NCBI RefSeq assembly: GCF_003265705.1
Contig: NW_020313255.1
Span: 319,013-383,012, forward strand
Direction: 5' to 3'
Source: Callorhinus ursinus
Lineage: Eukaryota; Chordata; Mammalia; Carnivora; Otariidae
DNA length: 64,000 bases
In this document: positions 23,426-35,470 of the stretch, one piece after another
How the letters are laid out: each line of letters starts with the position of its first letter
How positions within the stretch are numbered: position 1 is the first letter of the stretch
The notes under the pieces: model-generated
What the model was told of the DNA's origin: nothing
The model's input: the letters and a program-made list of their open reading frames with translations, nothing else
The model's database searches: none
Position numbers and translations under genes: made by a program

Positions 23426-23644
23426 GGGGCGCCTGGGTGGCTCAGTCGGTTAAGTGACTGCCTTTGGCTCAGGTCATGATCTCAGGGTCCTGGGATCAAG
23501 CCCTGCATCGGGGTCCGTGCTCGGCAGGAAGCCTGCTTCTCCCTCTCCCACATCCCTGCTTGTGTTCCCCCTCTTGCTGTCTCTCTCTCTCTCTCTCTCT
23601 CTCTCAAATAAATAAATAAAATCTTTAAAAAAAAATTAAAAAAT
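23426..23644 (+). repeat. CAN-SINE nested in L1, with 14-bp target duplication
   Basis: A forward SINE with an expanded (CT)n tract before AAATAAATAAATAAAATC. AAAAACTTTTGTGC occurs at 23412-23425 and 23645-23658. Confidence 0.95.
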
Positions 23645-23726
23645 AAAAACTTTTGTGCATCAAAGGACACCATCAAGAAGGTGAAAAGACAAAGAATGGG
23701 AGGGTATATCTGGAAATCATATTTCT

Positions 23727-23930
23727 TTTTTTTTTTTTAAAGATTTGATTTATTTATTTGAGAGAGCGAGAATGAGAGAGAGAGAGAGCACAGGAGAGGG
23801 GGGAGGGTCAGTGGGAGAAGCAGACTCCCCGCTGAGCAGGGAGCCCGATGAGGGACTCGATCCCGGGACTCCAGGATCATGACCTGAGCCGAAGGCAGTC
23901 GCTTAACCAACTGAGCCACCCAGGCTCCCC
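23727..23930 (-). repeat. CAN-SINE nested in L1, with 16-bp target duplication
   Basis: A reverse SINE with TGGAAATCATATTTCT at 23711-23726 and exactly repeated at 23931-23946. Confidence 0.95.
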
Positions 23931-24754
23931 TGGAAATCATATTTCTGATGAGAAACTTGTATCTAGAATATATAAAGGACTCCGACAACTCAACAATAAA
24001 AGGACAAATAACCCAATTTAAAAATGGGCAAAGCATCGGTAACATTTCTCCAAAGAAGATACACAAATGTCCAATAATACGTATGTGAAAAGATGCTCAA
24101 CATCATGAGCCATTAGGGAAATGCAAATCAAAACCATAATGAGATAGCACTTCACACTCACTTGAATGGCTATCATCAAAAAGATAGATTAACCGTGTTG
24201 GTGAAGACGTGATGGGAATGTACATGGGTGCAGCCATTTTTGGAGAACAATCTGGAAGTTCCTCAAAAGGTTAAACATGGAGTTGCCCTGTGCCATACAC
24301 AACTCCACTCCTAGGTAAAACCAAGAGAAATTAAAACAAACGTCCATGCAAAAACTGGTGTATGAACAGCAGCATTATTCACAATAGCAAAAAAGTGGAA
24401 ACAACCCAAATGTCCATCAATGGATGAATGGATAAATGAGATGTGGCCCAGCCATACAATGGAATATTATTCGTCCATAAAGAGGAGTGAAGTACTGACC
24501 CATGCTACGACATGGATGAACCCTGAAAACACCATGGTAAGTTAAAAAAAAGCCAGCCACAAAAGACTACATATTATATGATTCCATTTAAATGAAATGT
24601 CTAGAACAGGCAATTTATGGACATAAAACAGATCAGTGGTTGCCTAGAGCCAGAAGTGGTAGAGGATCACGGAGGAAAAGAGGGAATAGGAGTGACAGCT
24701 AAAGGGTGTAGGGTTTCTTTCTGGGCTGAAGAAAATGTTCTAAAATTAATTGTG

Positions 24755-24950
24755 GGGACACCTGGGTGGCTCAGTCGGTGAAGCATCTGCCTTTGGCTCA
24801 GGTCATGATCTCAGGGTCCGGGTCCTCGGGTTGGGTCCCGTGTCAGGCTCCCTGCTCAGCGGGGAGCCAGCTTCTCCCTCTGCCTGCCACTCCCCTTGTT
24901 TGTGTTCTCTGACAAATAAATAAAATCTTTAAAAAAATAATAAAAAATAA
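24755..24950 (+). repeat. CAN-SINE nested in L1 3'UTR
   Basis: A forward SINE with a shorter CT tract. The flanks TAAAATTAATTGTG (24741-24754) and TAAAATTGATTGTG (24951-24964) are a target duplication with one difference. Confidence 0.93.
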
Positions 24951-26199
24951 TAAAATTGATTGTGATGATGTTTACACAATTCTGAGTAAAGACCACTGCA
25001 TTGTGTACCTTATGGGTAACTGTATGGTATGTGACTTATATCTTAATAAAGCTTTCTTTCGAAAAGAAAAAAATTACAGATACATCAAAATGAAATTTTA
25101 ATGTCAAGGGAAGGGGGAGGCACAGAGAAACAGACGAATGGACCAAACAAACAGGATCAAAAAGTAAAATGGCAGACTTAAGCCCTGGCATATCAATAAT
25201 TCTATCAAATGTAAATCGCCTAAATATACCAATTAAAAGACAGAGATTGGCAGAATAGATGAAAAAACAGGATCCAATTATATGCTGTCTATAAGAAATT
25301 CACTTTCAAACATAATGATACAGGCAATTTGAAAAGAAAAAGACAGGAAAAGATAAATCATGCAAACACAATCAAAAGAAAACAGGGGTTGCTCTATCAA
25401 ATGAAGTAGATTTCAGAGCAAAGAAAATTATCAGAGACAAAGAAGGACATTTCACAAGGATCAAAGGTTTAATCCACCCCAAAGGCACAGCAATCCTCAA
25501 TGTGTATAGACCAGGCAACAGAACAGCTAAATATATGAAGCACAAACGGACAGGACTAAAAAAAGAAAAACAAATACACGATTATACCTGGGGACTTCAA
25601 CAACCCTCTCTCAACAACTGACAGAACTAGACAGCAGATCAGCAAAGATATAGAGAACCAAAGTCAACTAACAGGATCATCCAACAACAGCACAATACAC
25701 ATTCTTTCCAAGTGTCCATGAAATGTACACCAAGACAAGCAATATCTTGGGCCAAAAAAACGAATCACAAGAAATTTAAAAGAACCGAAATCATACAAAG
25801 TGTGTTCTTCCACAATAAAATCAAATTAGAAATCAATAACAGAAACGTTAACAAGGAAATCTACAAACAGCTGGGAATAAGCAACACACCTCAGAGTCAC
25901 CCACGTGTCAGAGGAAGCCTCGAGGAGATCAAGTGAAGGAAAAGGAAAATACAACATATAAAAATTTGTGGGACACCACTTCAGAGCTGAAAAGAAAATG
26001 TATAGCACTAAGTGCTTCTAGTAGAAAAAAGGGGAAATTTTAAATCAATAATCTAAGCTCTCATCCCAAGAACCTAGAAAAATAAGCAAGATAAACTCAG
26101 AGGAAATAATGAGGAGAGCAGAAATCAATGAAATTGAAAATAAGAGAAAAAAAATCAATGAATCAAAGAGTTGGTTCTTTTAAAAGATCAATGAAATTG

Positions 26200-26379
26200 G
26201 GCGCCTGGGTGGCTCAGTTGGTTAAGCGACTGCCTTCGGCTCAGGTCACGATCCCGGAGTCCCAGGATCGAGGCCCACATCGGGCTCCCTGCTCAGCGGG
26301 GAGTCTGCTTCTCCCTCTGACCCTCCCCCCTCTCATGCTCTCTCTCTCAAATAAATAAATAAAATCTTAAAAAAAAAAA
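26200..26379 (+). repeat. CAN-SINE nested in L1, with 13-bp target duplication
   Basis: A forward SINE with ATCAATGAAATTG at 26187-26199 and at 26380-26392. Confidence 0.95.
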
Positions 26380-26919
26380 ATCAATGAAATTGACAAATCT
26401 TTAACATGAGTGACAAAGAAAAAGAGAGAGAAAACAGATTAATTACCAGTATCAGGAATGAAACAGGGGATATCACTACAGACCCCGCAGATGTAAAAAG
26501 AGTAATACCAACAACTTCACGCACATAAACCCAACAACGTAAATTAAATAACCAATTCCTAAGAGAATAAAAACCTACCAAAATTCACCTGATATGGAAC
26601 ACAGCATTTGAACAGCCTTCTAACTATTAAGGAAACTGAATTTGTAATTCCAAAAATTCTCAAAAAAGAAATCTCTAAGCCCAGATGATTTCCCTGGGGA
26701 ATTCTACCAAACGTAGAAAGACAAATTAACACCACTTGTACACAATCTTTTCCAGAAAACAGAAAAGGACAGAACACTTCCCCATTCATTTATGAAACTA
26801 GTATTGCCCTGATACCAAAACCAGACAAAGATGGCACAAAAACAGAAAACTGCAAACCAATGTTCCTCGTGATACAGATGTAAAATCCTTAACAAAATAT
26901 GAACAAACAGAATTCAGAA

Positions 26920-26942
26920 ATATATATATATATATATATATA
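26920..26942. repeat. (TA)n microsatellite
   Basis: About 11 TA units within the L1 sequence. Confidence 0.95.
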
Positions 26943-27479
26943 AACATATACCGTGACCAAGTGGGATTTATTCCAGGGATGCAAGGCTGATTCAATATTT
27001 TAAAATCAATCATTGTAACCCACTATCATCAGACTAACGAAGAAACATCAAATGAACATACCATTCAATGCAGAAATATTTGATGATATTCAACATCCAC
27101 CCATGATAAAAACTCTCAGAGAACTTCTTCAACTTGATAGAAGAGCATCTACAAAAATCCAACAGCTGATGCTTTCTCCTTAAGATGGGGAACATGGCAA
27201 GGGCATCCACCCTCACTACTCTTACTCAACATAGTGCAGTGCAGCAAGAAAATGCACATAGATTGGAGAGGAAGAAATAAAGTTGTCCCTATTTGCTGAT
27301 GGCAGGATTGTCTATACAGAAAATCCCAGAGAATCCACCAAAAAAACTCTTAGAACTAGTAAGTGACTTTATCAAGGTTACAAGATATGAGATAAACAAT
27401 TGTACTTCTATATACTATTAATTACCAAAATTAAAAATACAACACTACCTATGATGATTCAAAAAAATCTACATATAAT

Positions 27480-27561
27480 GGGTGCCTGGCTGGCTCAGTC
27501 GGTAGAGCATATGACACTTGATCTCGGGGTGGTAACCAACCCCATGTTGGGGGTAGAATTT
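27480..27561 (+). repeat. Short tRNA-type carnivore SINE nested in L1
   Basis: 'gggtgcctggctggctcag', 'tcggtagagcat', 'cttgatctcggggt' is an ~80-bp SINE lacking the CT tract. Near-identical flanks (about AAAAAAATCTACATATAA on the left and a variant at about 27562-27579) look like a target duplication. Confidence 0.8.
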
Positions 27562-27830
27562 AAAAAAAAACTACATGTAAATAAAAACAAAAGATATACA
27601 GGACTTGTATGCTGAAAACCTCAAAATGCTGATGAAAGACATCTACATCTAAGTAAACAGAGAGACATACCATATTCATGGATGGAGAGATTCTCCCCAA
27701 ACAATTCTCCCAAACTGATATGCAGTTTAATGTAATCCCATGAAAACTCCAGCACAATTTTTTGTAGATATAGACAAGATTAATCTAAAATGTACATGAA
27801 AAGGCAAAGGAACTAAAATAATTAAGACAA

Positions 27831-28023
27831 TTTTTTTAAATTTTATTTATTCATAGGAGGGAGAGAGAGAGAGAGAACATGAGTTGGGGGGAGGCGTAGG
27901 GGCAGAGGGAGAAGCAGACTCCCACTGAGCAGGGAGCTGACACTGGGCTCCATCCCAGGACCCCAAGATCATGACCTGAGCTAAAGTCACATGTTTAACC
28001 AACTGAGCCCCCCAGCTGTCCCC
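27831..28023 (-). repeat. CAN-SINE nested in L1, with ~16-bp target duplication
   Basis: A reverse, more diverged SINE. The flanks AAAATAATTAAGACAA (27815-27830) and AAAATAGCTAAGACAA (28024-28039) differ at two bases. Confidence 0.9.
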
Positions 28024-28989
28024 AAAATAGCTAAGACAACTTCTAAGAAGAATTCAGTGGGAGGAACAAGCCTGCCTGATTTCAAGGCTTACCAGACAGC
28101 TACAGAAACTAAGACAGTGTGGGACAGAGACAGATCAACGAACAGAATCGAGAACCCTGAAGAAGACCCACAAATAAGCCCAACTAACTCTTTACAAAGA
28201 TGCAAAAGCAATTCAGTGAAGGACAACCAGGCTTCTCAGCAAATGGTGCTGGGGCAAGTGCACATCCAGAGGCAAACCAAATGAACCTCAACCTCATGCC
28301 ATGTACAAAATTAAGCCAAAATGGACTGAGATCTGCATGTGACTTAAAACTAGAAAAAGGGACGGGAGAGTAACTTCAGAATCTAGGGCCAGACACCATG
28401 TTCCCCCCTAAGCAAAAATTCATAAACTTGACTTTATCAAAATTCTAAACTTCTGCTTGGCCAAAGACCCTGTTAGGAAGACGAAAAGACATGGCACAGG
28501 CTCATACGGGACCAAGGGTTAGTATACAGGCTATATAAAGAAGCCCCACATTGCAACAGGAAAACACAATCTGATTAGAACGCCGGCCAAAGACACGGAA
28601 ACATTTCAGAGAAGAGGACACACAGATGGCAAACAAGCACGTGGAAGGTTCACCGCCATGAGCCAACAGGAAATGCAAATTAACGCCACAACCAGATATA
28701 CTACATTCTCATCAGAATGGCTATCACCACCAAATGCTGGTGAGGATGAGGGAAGACGGATGGCTGACAGAAGAGACCAGGGTGGTGACTGCCAGAGGCT
28801 AACGGGACTGGGGTGGCCAGGACCCTGGGCATCCCCTGGAGACGGAGCACTGGGTCTCTCGGTGCTCCCTTTCCCAATAACAGCCGTACTGAGATACGAT
28901 CCATATACCATAAAATTCACCCATTCCTTTTTATGATCAAACAGCGTTCCAACATAGGGATATACAGCTTTTTTCGTTTTTCCACTCAT

Positions 28990-31595
28990 TCTGTACTATT
29001 CACAACTGCATGGGAATCTAGGAGTATCTCAAAATACAAAGTTTAAAAAAAAGAAGCAACTGTGTTGGTCTTTGGTGTGTCAACATAAAACAGGATTCCA
29101 AATCCTTGCTCCCTTTAACACCCTATACTAGTATTAAATTAATTAATAATGTTCAGCTAGCTACATAACTCCTAAGCCTAGGATCGAACTCATCATCAGG
29201 AAGCAGATACCTCAGCTTACCTGTACTCACTGTGGATCAGATGGACACACCTTCCTGGACACTCTGACAAGATGTGAAAGGCACAGGTGTGTATCTGCAA
29301 GCAGGTGCATGCTCGCGTGTTGGAGGGGCTCCCGGAGGGCCAGAGGGCATGTTCTGGCTTCGCACCCCCATGCTGGGACACAGTGCACGATGGGCAGGTC
29401 CACTGGTCTCCCGCGGCCCCCTTTGTCAGAGAGATATTAGTCACCGAGTTTAAACGCTTTAAGCACCCGGGACACAATCAGGGGCCACGGCGGCCAAGAA
29501 GTGTGTCTACAGATCCAAGTATACCAAAGGGTGTGTTCTGTTATTGAGGGGAAAAGAGGCATTTTGTCTTACGGTCAAATGTCTGGTTGTTCCAGAATGT
29601 GAAAGGGAGAGAGGACAAAATACTTCAAACAGATAAATGGGAAACTGTAGGAAGTCTGCAGGAAGTGATCTTTATTTCCCTCGCTTTATAATACCTGCCA
29701 TTAACTCTGCAAAGAAGGCATAAAATCTTAAAATTCTGGCAAAGTTTGCTCCGTTTTGGTGGGTTATTACAGAAGAGAATTTTTTCAAAGGTGCTGGGAG
29801 TCCTTTACTGCCCAGCATCCCTCGCCTGTGTGCCTGGACTCGGGGCCGTGCTGACAATGGGGCTCCTCCGCCAGCAGGATGGAGTGCTGGACCGTGTCTC
29901 ACCTGCGGCCCCGACGGCTGCGCCCTGATCTCCCAAGCAGCTCCGGGTGCTCTGTACGGACTATGTCCAGATCTTGACTGTGTTTTTTTTTTTTAATTTA
30001 AAGTTCTTCTCTTCCAAAGCAGTGCAGTTTCCTTACAAAGGCACTACTGATTTCTATGATCATTTAGAATTCCTCGATCCATGGGCACCCAGGCAAAAGC
30101 CAGGCGCTGTCCCGCTCCGTGGAGTGTTGATCTCCTCTGAGAACACTGGTTTCGTCTTCTCCAAATCGGGCCCTGGAGTGAACAAAGCTGGACCTTCCAC
30201 GGGACCCTCCAGACCCTCCAGATGCTCCTCTGTAGTTCCCTTGAGCACCTGTCTGTGGCGTGTGGCTCGGGGCTCGCTGGCTCTCCTGCTGCGCCCAGCC
30301 TTCCCCACCGCCTTCCCAGCTGCCCCAGAGGAGGTGGCAGCCGTGGAGCCAGGTCCCTCCCGGGTCAAGCGTGGACTGTCAGTGCCATTCGAAGGAACAT
30401 AATCCTGTGTTGCCTTCCAAGAGCTCCAGACTGGTCTCTCCTCACTGTCCATTTATGGTCTCCGTCTGGGGGGAGCCATCACACCCTCACACCACAGCTA
30501 GTTATGTGCAGGGGTTCAGGTCCGCCAGGCTGGCGCTGCAGGGTCCCTAGGAGAGGAACCGATTGCGTGCTCGTCAGCAGGTGGCTTCTGCTCCCCGGAA
30601 GCCGCTGGCCAGGAGTGGACGACACGAGGAGGCGTGCCCCCAGGAAGGGGACCCGGTGTCCAACCGCCTCTCCGTCCACGGGGACGTGGGCTGCAGACCA
30701 AGGCCCACACTGACCACGGGGAGGGCGGCACGGAACCCTGAGTGCTGACCCTGGAATTCTGGGGCGGAGAGCCCTCCCTCCGGGCGGAGACCGGCCTCGA
30801 GCCCTTCTGTACGCAGTGTGGAAACATTCCAAAGGGAACACTGTGCACTGCACGGGCGCCTTCTCCCCAGGCTCGCGATTCAGAGGGCAATACCTTTCCG
30901 GAGCCTCTCTCCCCCGAGCCTCTCTCCCTTCCCCGGAGCTGCGTGCAGTGCTTCTGCAAAGCCTGTCCCTCCAGCACCCGGACGGAGCTGGCTGACTGCG
31001 TGGCCCAGGCGGGTCTCCGGAACACGGTCAGGCTCCTGGGCTCTGAAGGGGAGACCGAAACGGGCACGAGTTTCCCCCGCCGTCACTGAGGCTGCGGGGA
31101 GCCCTGGGGCTGCTGGCCGTACCCACAGGGCACCCCTGCCACCGTGCACCATCGATCAGCCAGAACGGGGCAAAACAAGCCTTTTAAAACTGGACCTGGA
31201 GATCATTTATGAACACAAAAGGATACTGCTAAGAACAATTACCCGAAGCTTGGAAAGACGGCAAAGGGTAACTGTGCGCCCTTCCGGTGTGACAGGAGGA
31301 AGGGTCCGGCAGGCCCACCGAGGGCTGTCTCATTCAGAGGATTAGTTCAGATCCTTCTGCTTGATTTGCTATTTGATACTCATTACACCCCAGACCGCGT
31401 CGTGTCAGCTCTTAGATTGGTGCCCAAAAGAGACACAAATGATGATTTCTGCCCAGCAGCAAAGAGAACCCCGAAGGCTCTGGCTTTCTTGTCCTTGGGG
31501 ACATTAAGCAATTTCGTAACTAACTGAACAACCGGACTCCAGCATTCTTTCTTCAGTGACTATAAATACTCAGTTCCTCAAATGCTCTTTGAACC
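28990..31595. other. Intronic sequence, no gene recognised; AT-richer islets
   Basis: Mostly unique. AT-richer islets at about 29650-29780 ('cctcgctttataatacc', 'catttaactctgc'-type words) and 31190-31270 might be conserved elements. No exon with plausible splice sites and coding was found. Confidence 0.45.
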
Positions 31596-31599
31596 AGCC

Positions 31600-31990
31600 T
31601 TCCCGTCCACACCATGGAACATAATTCAGCCTTAAAAAGGGAGGAAATCCCGACACCGGCTACAACGCGGATGAACGTGGAGGACACGTTGGCCCCAGAG
31701 GAGGTGCCGAGTGAGATCAGCCCGGCGCAGAAGGACCGATCCCGAAGGATCCACTCCCCGGAGGCCCCGGAGGAGTCGGACCCACAGACACTGGGAGTGG
31801 GGGAGGGGAGGGGTCCGTGTTCAACGGGGACAGAGGCTCAGTGTGGGAAGATGGCCGGCCACGTTCTAGAGACAGACGGAGGGGACGGCTGCCCAACAGT
31901 GTGAACATGCGGATGCCCCTGAGCTGTGCACTTAAAAATGCTTAAAATGATAAATGTTATGTCTACTTTACCATTAAAATTTTTTAACTA
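31600..31990 (+). repeat. GC-shifted L1 3'-end fragment
   Basis: 'catggaacataattcagcc', 'gcctgagctgtgcac'-type and 'cacttaaaaatgcttaaaat' followed by 'tttaccattaaaa' is the L1 ORF2 C-terminus and 3'UTR pattern. A G-rich polypurine tract at 31795-31822 is typical of L1 3'UTRs. Confidence 0.75.
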
Positions 31991-32258
31991 ATAATTTATC
32001 AAACCTCCATGTGAAACGTGCAAGAGTCAAACGTCAGGAACAGAAGAGAAACATGACCTTCGACAAAAAGGTCCTGAGCAGGACACAAACAGCACCGGCC
32101 GTAGAGGAAATGGCTGGTAAACTGCATTTCACTGAAATCGAGAACTGAAAAGCTCAGCACCGAGACAGGACGGACGAGGAGGAAGAGACCTTCTGCAGGA
32201 CCGGTAAAGCCAAGGACTTGCGATCAGAACGTCTCAAGAACTCCACAAGCCCATCAGC

Positions 32259-32272
32259 GGGGGGGGGGGGGG
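32259..32272. repeat. G homopolymer at gap edge
   Basis: Fourteen G bases run directly into the assembly gap, suggesting sequencing stopped at the homopolymer. Confidence 0.9.
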
Positions 32273-32372
32273 NNNNNNNNNNNNNNNNNNNNNNNNNNNN
32301 NNNNNNNNNNNNNNNNNNNNNNNNNNNNNNNNNNNNNNNNNNNNNNNNNNNNNNNNNNNNNNNNNNNNNNNN
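32273..32372. other. Assembly gap, exactly 100 N
   Basis: Unknown sequence. The round number suggests a default gap size, so the true length is unknown. No coding call should cross it. Confidence 1.
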
Positions 32373-32728
32373 GACCAGATGCTGCCCGGAGAACATCCAA
32401 AGGCACCAAACGGAGGGCAGGGGGGATTAGTCACCAGGGAGACGGAGCAGGGCCTGGGGCGGGGGGGCACCCACCTGCATCCCCCTCCCCCGGGGCCTCC
32501 AGCACCCCCACGCAGGAGCCTACAACAGATTAGATGCTGAAGACGTGGGGAGTCCCCAAGGGACCCCTGTCCAGCAAGCACTCCCAGGACAGCAGGTGCC
32601 CACAGGGACGCCGTGAAGGCCGGGCACAGGGTGAAGGGAGCCGCACCCCACTCCCTCACCTGAGACTCAACAGCAACAAACCCATCCAGGTGCTGGGAGC
32701 TCGGCTGGCTGCTGGGCGGGCCGGGGGG

Positions 32729-32760
<32 letters not shown>

Positions 32761-33285
32761 GGGTCTGGGTGGCACTTTGACCCTGACTCTCCCCTCCCCC
32801 CGCTCACCCAGCTGTCTGTCAGCTGCATAAAAATGGATCCAGCTCCGCACTTAGCGTCTGCGCCCGTTTCTGTAGGTCGTACGCCAGGTGCGCCTAACAG
32901 AACAGGTGAGCGACAGTCTGAGCATTGAAGGGTAGAGGTAGCTACTGCTGTGACCCCATGACCCAAATGTGTGCCTTTCACAAGAGAAAATCGGGTAAAT
33001 AATGTCACTGTCTCAACAGCTTATATTCGATGACGAACATTTCTGCAACGTATCTCAACGATCCACACACGAGTTTTTAAAAATAATGTTCTTGGGGCAG
33101 GGTGGTCAGAGGCTGCGTCCCCACTCCCCCACCCTGCACCGCAGCAGCGAGGGGCTCCCCAGGACGGCCACCCCCTCAGCCAAACTCCAAGACCTCAGAA
33201 CCCCATCTCCACAGGGAGAGCTGACATTCGGGAGGGGGTGCTAAATAACCCGTCTTGTTGCCGTGGCCTAAACGTCCAGGTCCTG
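32373..33285. other. Intronic sequence with G30 homopolymer
   Basis: A G run of about 30 bases occupies 32730-32759. Otherwise nothing is recognised. Confidence 0.6.
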
Positions 33286-33288
33286 CAT

Positions 33289-33470
33289 GGCTTTTTTATT
33301 TAAGCTCCAGAGAAATGCACTGTCCCCCTTTTACAGATAGGGAAACCAAGGCTCTGAGCAGGGAAGGAACTGGCTCGCTGGCCCAGGAACCGGACCTGAA
33401 TCTCGAGAGCGGGCATCAGGTCTCCTGGTCCAGACAGGAGTCCAGGACTAAGTGCTCCTGGGCCACAAGC
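33289..33470 (+). repeat. MIR element
   Basis: 'cccccttttacagatagggaaaccaaggctctgagcaggg' (in parts: ccttttacagatag, gaaaccaaggctc) matches the MIR core 'ccattttacagatgaggaaactgaggct'. Confidence 0.8.
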
Positions 33471-33479
33471 CACTGAGAC

Positions 33480-35320
33480 CACGTGGACCGGAGGGACCCA
33501 CCCCAGTGCCAGAGAGCAATCGGGACAAGGGTCCAGGATCCGGGGGCAGAGGCCAGTGGGTGGGGGGGCCAGGGCACAGCCAGTCTCCGCCTCATCTGGG
33601 GGCAGGGTGCCCAGGGGAGGGGGGAGGCTGGGGGGGCAGCACAGGACCCTCATCTGTCCCCGAAGCTGGGAGAGCCGGCGCCACCGCCACCAGTCACCGT
33701 CACTGTGCCCGCCGCTGCCACACCTCCCCAATGCCCTAGCGGTTCCCCTGTGAATTTGACTTCAATCATGGCTTTTTAAAACAAAGTGCATACTCTATCA
33801 GTTTAGGGCACAGAACCCGAAAGCCACCCACTCGAATGTCTGGGCATTCCGTCCTGGGCGAGGAGACTGACCACGAGGAGCCAAGGGGAGCCAAGGGGAG
33901 GGCCAAGGGCCACAAGGAGCCTGCCGGGGACATGACGGGCAGCCAGCCCGGCTCCCCCGTGGCATCACCCACCGGTGATGTCTGGCTTCTCGCAGGGGAC
34001 GTCTCGCATGGTGGAGCAGAGCCTGCAGACCCCAGGCTGCCCAGGACACCCTTGGGAGGGCCCGGCTGCCCGGCTCTTCAGCCCGTGACCCAAGGTACCG
34101 CCGGGAGGAGGGACCCCTGGCCTGCTCCTCCCGCTTCGGTTGGCACCACAGCAAGAATGGGAGTAAACATCCAGTGGCCACTGGGACTGAGGTGGGGGCC
34201 AGGGCCACTCACGGGTAGAGTCCCACTTGTGGCTGTGGGGCCCCGTCCAGGGAACACTGCATGGCCGGCCCTCCCCGAGTGTCAGCCCGCTGCACTGGGG
34301 TCTTAAACTGTCATCAACTCTACGGCAAGCATATATACCACCCCCACCTAGGCTGCACAGAATTTAGCCAACAAAGGAAACTTTGTGGGGCTCTTGCTTA
34401 TCTTATTCTAGGGGGGCAGAGGGTAGGTCAGGTGAGGGGGGTCTTCTCTCCAGACACATGAGGGGCACTCCGATTTCCCAGGCAGAGGGGCTTGGGGAGA
34501 GAACAACCAGCCAGACCCCCGGGCTGGGCCGCCTATGGGATCCAGCAAAGCACCCCGCCGCCTGCAACAGGCAGGCACCATGGCCTCCCCGACGGGGCCC
34601 TTTGGAGTGACAGGGTGGAGGTCAGTGACAGGTAAACAGAGCCCATTTCTAGCACTAATGTTAAGCCGACATCATACATTCAAGAACAAGTCAGTAACCC
34701 CACCGCTGTGCTGTTAACCACCATAAGGACAGCATTTCTGGGCCCCACGTGGGCCCCAGGAAGCCCCACTGGTCTCCCCTCCATCACGAGCAGCCCTGAG
34801 CCCGGCCCCAGAGGCCTGAGCAGGAGCCAGTGTGCGTGGGGACGGCCTCTAGGAGCACAGGGATGGCTAACCCCATGGGTGGCTGCTCAGACAAATGGAA
34901 GGGGCTGACCTAGAACACCACAGCCCAAGGTCAAGGATCTCAAATACTCTCGGGGAAAAGACACGACGTGGTCATGCATATTCAGCTATTCCAGGACTGA
35001 CAAGGGACTGGCGAAGTTTCCAAGGGTGGACACCAAACCAGACGCCCAGCTTGGGAACCTCCAGGCCCCCCAAGCCATTGGAAACACAGAGGGAAAGAGG
35101 CTGCCGGGAGCCACGGGCCAGCCAGCTCCCCAGCAGGGGCTCTGAGTGGAGGCAGGACAGGGTCAACGCTGAGTTAGCCGGGGCCACCCCCTCTCCAGCT
35201 GGCGGGTGCCTCTGTCCCTGCACTGTCCCAGTGGCGGTCCAGATGACAGGGGGAGCATCTTGAGGCCTGGCAGCTCAGACGTGCAGGGCGCCCGCCTCCA
35301 CCGCGGGCTCTAACGAATTC
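33480..35320. other. Intronic sequence, nothing recognised
   Basis: GC-rich intron. The short direct repeat 'ggagccaaggggagccaagg' near 33879 is trivial. No repeat family or exon was found. Confidence 0.5.
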
Positions 35321-35324
35321 CCTC

Positions 35325-35470
35325 GTGGGGTTTCTTGGAAATCAGCGACTATAATGTAATCACAGCTGCTGGGGCTCCGAGCAAGCCTGCTCAGTGGCTC
35401 CGTTCAGTTATAATTATTACGAAAGCTCAGTTAAGAAACAGTGAGGATGAACTGAAACCTTCAGGAATAC
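35325..35470. promoter_or_regulatory. AT-rich islet, candidate conserved non-coding element
   Basis: 'gactataatgtaatcacag' and 'cagttataattattacgaa' form a unique islet with homeodomain-type TAAT/ATTA cores, flanked by GC-rich DNA. Inferred only. Confidence 0.3.

Larger units (their letters stand above)
22085..25065 (+). repeat. L1 element, 3' part of ORF2 plus 3'UTR, interrupted by four SINEs
   Basis: Decayed L1 ORF2 reads from 'cttcctcaacctg..aaaactgcatatg' through the RT catalytic region, where 'tttgtagatgacatgatc' gives FVDDM instead of the family's YADDM/FADDM. It continues to a 3'UTR ending 'cttaataaagctttc'. SINEs at 22771-22957, 23426-23644, 23727-23930 and 24755-24950 split it. Stops and frameshifts throughout mean it is dead. 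Its orientation is antisense to NACC2. Confidence 0.85.
25080..28985 (+). repeat. Second L1 element: ORF2 endonuclease to 3'UTR, interrupted by three SINEs
   Basis: Decayed ORF2 starting in the endonuclease domain ('ggggacttcaacaaccctctc' reads GDFNNPLS, compare the family GDFNTPLS). The RT follows: LIPKPDKDG.KTENCKP near 26812, DQVGFIPGMQG near 26957, and an altered catalytic LFADG near 27290 where the family has FADD. The 3'UTR phrase 'ccataaaattcaccc' is at about 28906. The lost Asp, stops and frameshifts make it inactive. It carries SINEs at 26200-26379, 27480-27561 and 27831-28023. Antisense to NACC2. Confidence 0.85.

Noticed and set aside
25712..25936. 74-codon plus-strand frame as a small gene
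   Set aside because: It translates to an L1 ORF2 endonuclease-region segment inside a dead L1.
22771..28023. tRNA-like heads (ggtggctcag..gatcgagccc) as tRNA genes
   Set aside because: They are the tRNA-derived 5' parts of SINEs, with no cloverleaf 3' half and no mature tRNA features.
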